Below, piece after piece: positions 1-6,232 of a DNA stretch of 18,900 bases (positions within the stretch are counted from its first letter, which is position 1; each line of letters opens with the position of its first letter). Source of the stretch: Spirochaetia bacterium (GTDB lineage Bacteria > Spirochaetota > Spirochaetia > Treponematales > Treponemataceae); the NCBI GenBank assembly GCA_900767955.1, contig CAAGBC010000035.1, forward strand, positions 1 through 18,900, given 5' to 3'. The notes beneath the pieces are model-generated. The model did no database searches. It worked only from the letters and a program-made list of their open reading frames with translations, and was not told the origin of the DNA. The translations under genes and the position numbers were made by a program.

Positions 1-30
1 CTCTTTCCCTACACGACGCTCTTCCGATCT
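1..30 (+). other. Illumina TruSeq adapter remnant (artefact)
   Basis: The first 30 bases match the last 30 bases of the Illumina TruSeq read-1 adapter, ending in the familiar GCTCTTCCGATCT. This is untrimmed library sequence fused to the contig end, not genomic DNA. It happens to be open in the frame of the following gene, so a gene caller may extend that protein by ten false residues. Confidence 0.97.
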
Positions 31-399
31 CCAAAAGTTTTCAGTAAAAACAAAGACAAATTATTAAATAAAATCCACGATTGGATAAAATCTTCACACA
101 CATACACAATTCGTTTTGGAATTGGAATGTTAATGAGATATTTTTTAGACAAAGATTTTAATTCATCATATCTTGAACTTGTATACTCAATAAAATCAGA
201 AGAATACTATGTAAATATGATGAAAGCATGGTTCTTTGCAACAGCATTAACAAAACAATACGATGCAACACTTCCGATTATTCAAAATAAAAAATTGGAT
301 ACATGGACACACAACAAAGCAATTCAAAAAGCAATAGAAAGTTTTAGAGTTCCTGCTGAACATAAGCAATATTTAAAATCATTAAAAATTAAAAACTAA
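31..399 (+). CDS. DNA alkylation repair protein, AlkD-like (3' part)
   Basis: The reading frame is open from the adapter junction to a stop at 397-399 and encodes the last 122 residues of a larger protein. The stretch YTIRFGIGMLMRYFLD, then EYYVNMMKAWFFATALTK, then a C-terminal THNKAIQKAIES segment is typical of small AlkD-type (HEAT-like repeat) DNA glycosylases. These remove alkylated bases such as N3- and N7-alkylpurines to start base excision repair in the cytoplasm. The whole protein would be about 220-240 residues in the family, so roughly the first half is missing. The internal ATG at 127 is not the start, because family sequence continues upstream of it. No strong terminator follows; the gap to 500 holds only the next gene's promoter. 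The family call rests on recognition of the sequence pattern. Confidence 0.8.
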   Translation, partial: PKVFSKNKDKLLNKIHDWIKSSHTYTIRFGIGMLMRYFLDKDFNSSYLELVYSIKSEEYYVNMMKAWFFATALTKQYDATLPIIQNKKLDTWTHNKAIQKAIESFRVPAEHKQYLKSLKIKN

Positions 400-439
400 A
401 TGTAAAAAATTCCCTGAGAAAGTTTTTATTTAATACATA

Positions 440-469
440 TTGACATTTTTTGTAATTATGTCATATCTT
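440..469 (+). promoter_or_regulatory. Candidate sigma-70 promoter for the alcohol/aldehyde dehydrogenase pair
   Basis: A perfect -35 TTGACA at 440-445 is followed after 18 bp by TATCTT at 464-469 (4 of 6 to TATAAT). Transcription would begin near 476, shortly before the AGGA ribosome site and the ATG at 500. Confidence 0.45.
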
Positions 470-499
470 TAAATTAACATTATCTTTTCAGGAATTATT

Positions 500-1705
500 A
501 TGAATATTTTTAGTAAAACATTTTGCAGAATTTATCAGAGCGCATTCAGAATTGCAATGCCTTTATTACCTTATCGAAAGCCTATAATTTTTACAAACGT
601 AAAGGAATGTGTTCCTCTTTTTCAAAAATTAAATTTAAATAAAATTTTACTTGTAACAGATTCCTTTTTAAGAACTTCTGGAATTACAAAATCTCTTGAA
701 GATTTTATGTCACAAAATAATATTGAATGCGTTGTTTACGATAAAACAAATCCTAATCCAACAGTAAAAAATGTAGATGAAGCAAAACAACTATATATAG
801 AAAATAATTGCCAAGGAATTATTGCTTTTGGTGGAGGTTCTTCAATGGATTGTGCAAAAGCAACAGGCGCTTGCATTGCATACCCAAAGAAAACACTACA
901 ACAAATGAAAGGCTTACTAAAAGTTTGGAAAAAACTTCCTCCACTTGTTGCAATTCCAACTACAGCAGGAACAGGTAGCGAAGTTACAGTAACAGCCGTA
1001 ATTACAAATCCAGAAATTAAACATAAATACACAATGAATAATTTCACAATGATTCCTTACTACGCTGTTTTAGACCCAGAAGTAACTTATTCCCTTCCTC
1101 CTTCATTAACTGCAACAACAGGAATGGACGCACTTACTCATGCTGTAGAAGCATACATTGGAAATTCCACAACAAAAGAAACTCGTTCCCTTGCATTAGA
1201 CGCAACAAAACTCATTTTTGAAAATATTCAAACAGCATACAACGATGGAAAAAATCAAAAAGCAAGAGCTTGTATGTTAAAAGCAGCTTACAAAGCAGGA
1301 ATCGCATTTTCAAAATCTTATGTAGGCTACATTCACGCAGTTGCTCATTCATTGGGAGGTCAATACAACATTCCTCATGGTTTAGCAAATTCAGTTTTAA
1401 TGCCAATCGTATTAGAAAAATACGGAAAATGTATTCACAAAAAATTAAAACAACTTGCTGTAGCAGCAGGAATCGCAATGGAATCTGACAGCAACGAAGA
1501 AGCTGCAAACAACTTTATAAAAGCTATTCGTCAAATGAATAAAGAAATGGGAATCCCAGAAAAACTCAAAGGCATTAAAGCAGATGATATAAAAATCATG
1601 GCAAAACACGCCGCTCAGGAAGCAAATCCACTATATCCTGTTCCAAAATTGATGAATGCAAAACAACTAGAAAAGTTCTATTACGATGTAATGGAAGAAA
1701 ACTAA
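500..1705 (+). CDS. Iron-containing alcohol dehydrogenase
   Basis: A 401-residue cytoplasmic NAD(P)-dependent group III alcohol dehydrogenase, which interconverts a primary alcohol (or diol) and its aldehyde. Visible family marks are the nucleotide-binding GGGSSMDCAK (residues 111-120), PTTAGTGSE (153-161), and the metal ligands Asp210 and His214 in GMDALTHAVEAY, His279 in HAVAHSLGG and His293 in IPHG. All four metal ligands are present, so the enzyme should be active. An AGGA ribosome site lies 8 bases before the ATG. The aldehyde dehydrogenase gene starts 67 bp downstream on the same strand with no obvious terminator between them, so the two probably act in sequence (alcohol to aldehyde to acid, or the reverse). 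The length is normal for the family. The substrate cannot be told from sequence. No microcompartment genes are nearby. Confidence 0.93.
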   Translation: MNIFSKTFCRIYQSAFRIAMPLLPYRKPIIFTNVKECVPLFQKLNLNKILLVTDSFLRTSGITKSLEDFMSQNNIECVVYDKTNPNPTVKNVDEAKQLYIENNCQGIIAFGGGSSMDCAKATGACIAYPKKTLQQMKGLLKVWKKLPPLVAIPTTAGTGSEVTVTAVITNPEIKHKYTMNNFTMIPYYAVLDPEVTYSLPPSLTATTGMDALTHAVEAYIGNSTTKETRSLALDATKLIFENIQTAYNDGKNQKARACMLKAAYKAGIAFSKSYVGYIHAVAHSLGGQYNIPHGLANSVLMPIVLEKYGKCIHKKLKQLAVAAGIAMESDSNEEAANNFIKAIRQMNKEMGIPEKLKGIKADDIKIMAKHAAQEANPLYPVPKLMNAKQLEKFYYDVMEEN

Positions 1706-1725
1706 TTTTTTCTATATATTTAATC

Positions 1726-1743
1726 CTGAACTTGATTCAGCAC
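1726..1743 (+). repeat. Short inverted repeat CTGAA-N5-TTCAG
   Basis: A small palindrome with 5-bp arms lies between the two dehydrogenase genes. Its right part, TGATTCAGCAC (1733-1743), recurs exactly at 11691-11701 in the larger cruciform after the metal ATPase gene. The two may be members of one interspersed repeat family, here much shortened. Confidence 0.45.
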
Positions 1744-1772
1744 TCAAATTTTATAAAAATTAAGGATATTTT

Positions 1773-3155
1773 ATGACTGCACAAGAAATCGCTTTTATTT
1801 TAGAAGAACAAAGAAAATTCTTTTTATCTGGAGAAACTTTACCAATTAAATTCCGAAAGCAAATGCTTAAAAAACTATATGCAAGTGTAGTTTCTCACAA
1901 GGAAGAAATTTTATCTGCATTAACTTCTGACCTTGGCAAAAGCGATTTTGAAGGATTTATGTGCGAAGTTGGACTTTCCCTTACAGAAATTTCTTACATG
2001 ATAAAAAATGTAAAAAAATTTGCAAAAGAAAAAACAGTTATAACTCCACTAGCCCAATTTGCTTCCAAATCTTACAAAAAACCATGTCCTTATGGAAACA
2101 CTTTAATTATGAGCCCTTGGAATTATCCCTTCTTGCTTTCTATTGAACCTTTAGCAAACGCAATCGCAGCAGGAAACACAGCAATTTTAAAACCAAGCGC
2201 TTATTCACCAGCAACAAGTAAAATTGTCCAAAAGATTTTATCAGAATGTTTTGAAACAAAATTCGTTGCAGTTGTAACAGGTGGAAGACAAGAAAACTCT
2301 GCCCTACTTGAACAAAAATTTGACTTTGTATTTTTTACAGGAAGCCAATCAGTAGGAAAAGAAGTTTTACGCCATACAGCAGAAAACCTAACTCCTGCAA
2401 TTTTGGAACTTGGCGGAAAAAGCCCATGTATCATTGATTCAAGTGCAAAAATAAAACTTGCTGCAAAACGAGTTGTATTTGGAAAATATCTAAACTGTGG
2501 ACAAACTTGTGTTGCTCCAGATTATATTCTTTGCCACAAAAGCGTAAAAGAAGAATTTATAAATGAAGTAAAACTTCAAATTGAAAAACAATACGGAAAA
2601 AATCCACTAGAAAATTCTGACTACGGAAAAATCATAAATCAAAAACACTTTGAAAGAGTAAGTTCTCTTATCAATCCAGAAAAAGTTGTTCACGGTGGAA
2701 AAACAAATCCACAAACACAACAAATTGAACCAACAGTTTTGGATAACGTAACTTGGGATGACGCAGTAATGCAAGAAGAAATTTTTGGACCAATTATGCC
2801 AATTCTAACTTACGAAAATCTTGACCAAGTAATTGCAGATTTGCAGAAAAAACAAAAACCTCTTGCTCTTTACTTTTTCAGCCAGAATAAAAAGAACATC
2901 AAAACTGTTACAGAAAAAGTTTCTTACGGTGGAGGCTGTATCAACGACACAATCATTCATCTTGCCACAAGCGAAATGGGATTTGGTGGAGTTGGTGAAA
3001 GCGGAATGGGAAGCTACCACGGAAAAACAGGTTTCGACGCCTTCAGTCACACAAAAAGCATCGTAGACAAAAAAACTTGGATGGATTTACCAATGCGCTA
3101 TCAACCTTACGACAGAAAAATCAACGGTAAATTACTCAAGATGTTTTTGAAGTAA
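1773..3155 (+). CDS. Aldehyde dehydrogenase, class-3-like
   Basis: A 460-residue NAD(P)-dependent aldehyde dehydrogenase oxidising an aldehyde to a carboxylate. Visible marks are the PWNYP cofactor-site motif, the general base Glu212 in LELGGKSP, and the nucleophile Cys246 in NCGQTC. Their spacing, the length near 460 and the C-terminal QPYDRKINGKLLKMFLK tail resemble class 3 (fatty or medium-chain) aldehyde dehydrogenases rather than the roughly 490-residue classes 1 and 2. An AAGGA ribosome site sits at good spacing before the ATG. It follows the iron alcohol dehydrogenase directly and is probably cotranscribed, which suggests a fermentation or detoxification pair for the same aldehyde. It lacks the features of a CoA-acylating enzyme. 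The exact substrate is unknown. Confidence 0.92.
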   Translation: MTAQEIAFILEEQRKFFLSGETLPIKFRKQMLKKLYASVVSHKEEILSALTSDLGKSDFEGFMCEVGLSLTEISYMIKNVKKFAKEKTVITPLAQFASKSYKKPCPYGNTLIMSPWNYPFLLSIEPLANAIAAGNTAILKPSAYSPATSKIVQKILSECFETKFVAVVTGGRQENSALLEQKFDFVFFTGSQSVGKEVLRHTAENLTPAILELGGKSPCIIDSSAKIKLAAKRVVFGKYLNCGQTCVAPDYILCHKSVKEEFINEVKLQIEKQYGKNPLENSDYGKIINQKHFERVSSLINPEKVVHGGKTNPQTQQIEPTVLDNVTWDDAVMQEEIFGPIMPILTYENLDQVIADLQKKQKPLALYFFSQNKKNIKTVTEKVSYGGGCINDTIIHLATSEMGFGGVGESGMGSYHGKTGFDAFSHTKSIVDKKTWMDLPMRYQPYDRKINGKLLKMFLK

Positions 3156-3207
3156 GATTTAATCCGCTAATCCACATAAATATCGACTTTTTATAATTTT
3201 ATCTCTT

Positions 3208-3234
3208 TTGTTATTTTTATAGGTATTATATAAT
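3208..3234 (+). promoter_or_regulatory. Weak candidate promoter for the OPT transporter
   Basis: A perfect -10 TATAAT at 3229-3234 sits inside the palindromic stretch TATTATATAATA. The best -35 is TTGTTA at 3208-3213 with a short 15-bp spacer, so only the -10 is convincing. Confidence 0.3.
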
Positions 3235-3267
3235 AGTAGAAATACTTTAATTTATTTGGGTAACAAA

Positions 3268-5178
3268 ATGAGCGAAAAAAATGAATTCAAACCATTTATT
3301 CCTGCGGACAAAATTCTGCCAGAAATCACAGTTACATCTATCATTGTAGGTATGATTCTTGCAGTAGTTTTTGGTGCAGCGAATGCATATTTAGGTTTAC
3401 GAGTTGGAATGACAATCTCTGCTTCTATTCCAGCTGCTGTAATTTCCATGGGAATTATACGCGTTATTTTAAAACGCAATTCCATTTTGGAAAATAATAT
3501 GGTTCAGACAATTGGTTCAGCTGGTGAATCACTTGCTGCTGGAGCAATTTTTACAATTCCTGCTTTATTTATGTGGGCATCTGAAAGTGATTTAATAAAA
3601 TCCCCTTCATTTTGGAACATTACATTAATTGCTTTATTTGGTGGACTTTTAGGAACACTACTTATGATTCCACTTCGAAAAGCATTAATTGTTGAAGAAC
3701 ACGGAGTTTTACCTTTCCCAGAAGGAACAGCTTGTGCAGAAGTTCTTTTAGCTGGTGAAGAAGGTGGCGAAAAATCAAAAATCGTTTTTTCAGGATTTGG
3801 ACTAGCAGCATTATATAAATTTATTGCTGACGGTCTCAAAATGTTCCCTTCTTCTATTTCATGGAATTTAAAACCTTTACGCACAGGTATCGGTTTAGAT
3901 GTTTTACCAGCATTGGCAGGTGTTGGATATATTTGTGGAATGAAAATTTCTTCTTATTTGTTTGCTGGTGGCGTTCTTGGTTGGTTCGTATTAATTCCGT
4001 TGATTTCTTGCTTTGGCAACATTGGAATTATTCCTCCTGCAAAACTTCCAATCAATGAACTAGGCCCTGATGGAATTTGGAGTAGTTACATTCGCTATAT
4101 CGGAGCTGGTGCAGTTGCTGCTGGTGGAATCATAAGTTTAATAAAATCATTCCCATTAATTGCAAAAACTTTTTCAAAAACACTTAAAGGATTCGGAAAA
4201 GGAGCAAACAACAACCAAACAAGAACTGAAAAAGATTTACCAATGAACATTGTACTAATTGGCAGTTTAATTATTGCACTTGCAATTTGGTTAGTTCCTT
4301 CTGTTCCTGTTAATTTCCTTGGTGCGTTATTAATTGTTATTTTTGGATTTTTCTTTGCAACTGTATCAAGCCGCATGGTTGGAATCGTAGGTTCTTCAAA
4401 CAACCCTATTTCTGGAATGATTATTGCAACTTTGTTAGTTGTTACTTTAATTCTTAAAGCAACAGGATTTGACGGATACGAAGGAATGGCTTCTGCAATT
4501 AGTATCGGAACAATTGTATGTATTGTTTCTGCAATGGCAGGAGACACATCTCAAGACTTAAAAACTGGTTACATCGTTGGTGCAACACCTGTAAAACAGC
4601 AAATCGGTGAATTAATCGGTTCCGTTGCAGCAGCCTTTGCCATCGCAGGAATTATGTTCCTTTTGAATAAAGCATGGGGCTTTGGTTCAGCAGAATTACC
4701 AGCTCCACAAGCAACTTTAATGAAACTTGTAGTTGAAGGTGTTATGGGCGGAACATTACCTTGGGCTTTTATTCTTTGTGGCGTTGGAGTTGCTCTTGTA
4801 GTAGAAATCTTGGGAATAAATGTTTTACCATTTGCTGTAGGACTTTACCTTCCTATTTATTTATCTTTACCAATCTTTATTGGTGGAATTGTTCGTTATG
4901 TAATAGAAAAGAAACAAGCAAAACAATCTGAAGAAGTAAAAAAAGAATCTTCAGAAAAAGGAATTTTGTATTGTTCAGGTTTAATTGCCGGCGAAGGTCT
5001 TGTAGGAATGCTTCTTGCAATCTTTGCAATTGTTCCTGTTGGTAATAAAACTTTAAGTAGCTTAATAAATATGAACATTCCTCTAGGAAAAATTGGTAGC
5101 GTTATTTTCTTTGGATTAATCATAGGAAGTATTTTTTACTTTACAAAGACAAAAAATAAAAGCCAAGTAAATGAATAA
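3268..5178 (+). CDS. OPT-family oligopeptide transporter
   Basis: A 636-residue inner-membrane transporter of the OPT superfamily, which imports oligopeptides or, in the YSL branch, metal chelates, driven by the proton gradient. It starts with the family opening FIPADKILPEITVTSIIVG and goes on to GAANAYLGLRVGMT, QTIGSAGESLAAGAIFTIPAL, VLPFPEGTACAEVL and AGDTSQDLKTGYIVGATP, all typical of prokaryotic OPT proteins. Hydrophobic segments run the full length. I chose the ATG at 3268 over an in-frame TTG at 3256, because the GGG at 3258-3260 is the only ribosome-site candidate and lies inside the longer reading. The PqqD-like gene overlaps the last 8 bases, so the two are translationally coupled. 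The substrate is not determined; peptide is the default for the family. Confidence 0.9.
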   Translation: MSEKNEFKPFIPADKILPEITVTSIIVGMILAVVFGAANAYLGLRVGMTISASIPAAVISMGIIRVILKRNSILENNMVQTIGSAGESLAAGAIFTIPALFMWASESDLIKSPSFWNITLIALFGGLLGTLLMIPLRKALIVEEHGVLPFPEGTACAEVLLAGEEGGEKSKIVFSGFGLAALYKFIADGLKMFPSSISWNLKPLRTGIGLDVLPALAGVGYICGMKISSYLFAGGVLGWFVLIPLISCFGNIGIIPPAKLPINELGPDGIWSSYIRYIGAGAVAAGGIISLIKSFPLIAKTFSKTLKGFGKGANNNQTRTEKDLPMNIVLIGSLIIALAIWLVPSVPVNFLGALLIVIFGFFFATVSSRMVGIVGSSNNPISGMIIATLLVVTLILKATGFDGYEGMASAISIGTIVCIVSAMAGDTSQDLKTGYIVGATPVKQQIGELIGSVAAAFAIAGIMFLLNKAWGFGSAELPAPQATLMKLVVEGVMGGTLPWAFILCGVGVALVVEILGINVLPFAVGLYLPIYLSLPIFIGGIVRYVIEKKQAKQSEEVKKESSEKGILYCSGLIAGEGLVGMLLAIFAIVPVGNKTLSSLINMNIPLGKIGSVIFFGLIIGSIFYFTKTKNKSQVNE

Positions 5179-5512
5179 AAAGAAATATGTTTCTAAAAAC
5201 TATATGGAATGCGTTTTTAATCGTAATGAAGAAATTACTTGGTCTGAAAACGATTCATTCTGTATAGTTTTGGATATTGAAAATAAAGGATTTTTTAATC
5301 GCATTGCGCAACGCTTTTTTAAAAGACCTAAAATTAGTCATATAACTTTAGATAAATATGGTTCTTGCGTTTGGAAATTGTTAGATGGAAAAAACACAGT
5401 ATTTGATATTGTAAATTCAATGAAATCTAACTTTCCAAATGAACAAGATAAAATGCTAAATCGAGTTGTGACCTTTTTATATACTCTTCAAGTAAATAAG
5501 TATATACAGTAA
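5171..5512 (+). CDS. PqqD-family protein (RRE-like winged helix) coupled to OPT transporter
   Basis: A 113-residue soluble protein. The C-terminal part, ISHITLDKYGSCVWKLLDGKN followed by TVFDIVNSMKSNF, matches the PqqD-like winged-helix pattern (D.xGs.iW.llDG.rtv.eI). In this family the domain binds leader peptides of ribosomally made, modified peptides (RRE function). The N-terminal 50 residues, including ENKGFFNRIAQRFF, are an extension also seen in stand-alone clostridial and spirochaetal members as I recall them. The ATG overlaps the end of the OPT gene by 8 bases and a strong terminator follows 12 bases after the stop, so the two genes form one unit. No radical-SAM enzyme, peptidase or precursor peptide is visible here. 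Its role is therefore open: it may serve peptide handling linked to the transporter. Family call fairly sure, function not. Confidence 0.8.
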   Translation: MNKKKYVSKNYMECVFNRNEEITWSENDSFCIVLDIENKGFFNRIAQRFFKRPKISHITLDKYGSCVWKLLDGKNTVFDIVNSMKSNFPNEQDKMLNRVVTFLYTLQVNKYIQ

Positions 5513-5524
5513 TTTTTGACAAAG

Positions 5525-5562
5525 CAGGCTATCCTAAGATTTTAGAATAGCCTGTTTTTTTT
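5525..5562 (+). terminator. Intrinsic terminator after the OPT-PqqD unit
   Basis: Arms CAGGCTAT (5525-5532) and ATAGCCTG (5547-5554) pair perfectly. An inner CTAA/TTAG stem follows beyond one C.A mismatch, and eight T's close it at 5555-5562. It separates this unit from the convergent ferritin gene, which ends at 5564. On the minus strand the hairpin lacks a good T-tract. Confidence 0.92.
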
Positions 5563-5563
5563 A

Positions 5564-6079
5564 TTAACAATCTTTCATACTAGAATCAGAATATTTTCGT
5601 CTGCCTAATTCAGCATTCAACATATACAAACCTTCACAACTAGAACCAAACAATTGCATTTTTGTAATCAACGCTTGCGCAGAGGATTCTTCTTCGGCCT
5701 GTTCTTTTATGAACCAAGTTAAAAATTCCACAGAACGATAATCTTTTTCTTCTATTGCCTGTGCATAAATTTTATTTATACTTGCAGTTACATATTTTTC
5801 ATGGTTTAAACTTGCAACTAAAGGCTCTTCCAAATTTTCAAATTTAGGATTTGGAGCAGAAATTTCTTTTAAACTTACAGAAGAGTCATTATCTTGTAAA
5901 AACTGATAAAACATCATTCCATGAGCTTGTTCTTCTTTTGCCTGATTTTTAAACCACGAAGCAAATCCCATTAAACCTTTTGCTTCATAAAAATTTGCAA
6001 AACTAAAATACAAATAAGCAGAATAAAATTCTTTGTTAATCTGTTCATTCATTAATGAAGTCATTTTTTCACTTAACAT
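5564..6079 (-). CDS. ftnA: Bacterial non-haem ferritin
   Basis: A 171-residue four-helix iron-storage subunit; 24 such subunits form a cytoplasmic shell that oxidises Fe(II) and stores it as a ferric mineral. The ferroxidase residues fall at the same positions as in E. coli FtnA: Glu17, Tyr24, Glu50, His53, Glu94, Gln127 and Glu130, as seen in KEFYSAYLY, KEEQAHGMMF and FIKEQAEEE. The usual haem-ligand Met of bacterioferritin is not evident. A strong ribosome site GGAAGG precedes the ATG, and a promoter and palindrome lie just upstream. It is divergent from the hydrogenase-chemoreceptor gene and about 2.2 kb from the feo genes, so iron handling is concentrated in this part of the chromosome. 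The symbol is by family; the assignment as ferritin is firm. Confidence 0.93.
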   Translation of the reverse strand: MLSEKMTSLMNEQINKEFYSAYLYFSFANFYEAKGLMGFASWFKNQAKEEQAHGMMFYQFLQDNDSSVSLKEISAPNPKFENLEEPLVASLNHEKYVTASINKIYAQAIEEKDYRSVEFLTWFIKEQAEEESSAQALITKMQLFGSSCEGLYMLNAELGRRKYSDSSMKDC

Positions 6080-6092
6080 TTTTACCTTCCTT

Positions 6093-6113
6093 CACAATTT
6101 TTATTTAATTGTG
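6093..6113 (-). promoter_or_regulatory. Palindrome CACAATT-N7-AATTGTG in the ferritin leader
   Basis: Perfect 7-bp arms separated by 7 bp lie between the predicted ferritin transcription start (near 6116) and its ribosome site (6083-6088). The position suits a repressor operator. The same sequence in mRNA would form a weak AU-rich hairpin just before the ribosome site. It is not a standard Fur or PerR box. Confidence 0.5.
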
Positions 6114-6122
6114 TCTAATTTT

Positions 6123-6151
6123 AATATAATTTTTGTTATATCTGGAATCAA
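6123..6151 (-). promoter_or_regulatory. Candidate sigma-70 promoter for the ferritin gene
   Basis: Reading the minus strand, TTGATT (6146-6151) and TATATT (6123-6128) are spaced by exactly 17 bp. The start of transcription would fall near 6116, directly before the CACAATT palindrome. Confidence 0.5.
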
Positions 6152-6164
6152 ACAAAATAGTTAA

Positions 6165-6193
6165 TATACAAAAGAAAAAGCCGATGATATAAT
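6165..6193 (+). promoter_or_regulatory. Candidate sigma-70 promoter for the hydrogenase-chemoreceptor gene
   Basis: A perfect TATAAT (6188-6193) follows TATACA (6165-6170, 4 of 6 to TTGACA) with a 17-bp spacer. The leader would be about 30 bases and contains the AGAGGAA ribosome site before the ATG at 6233. Confidence 0.45.
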
Positions 6194-6232
6194 TGTATAT
6201 ATAAAATTTTTACCAACAAAAGAGGAATTAAA

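Noticed and set aside
400..430. Terminator after the alkylation repair gene
   Set aside because: The AAAAAATT / AAGTTTTT pairing is almost all A-T with a mismatch and no run of T's of useful length behind it.
4095..4547. 150-codon open frame on the minus strand inside the OPT gene
   Set aside because: It is the antisense of membrane helices in a clear OPT gene and has no start signals of its own.
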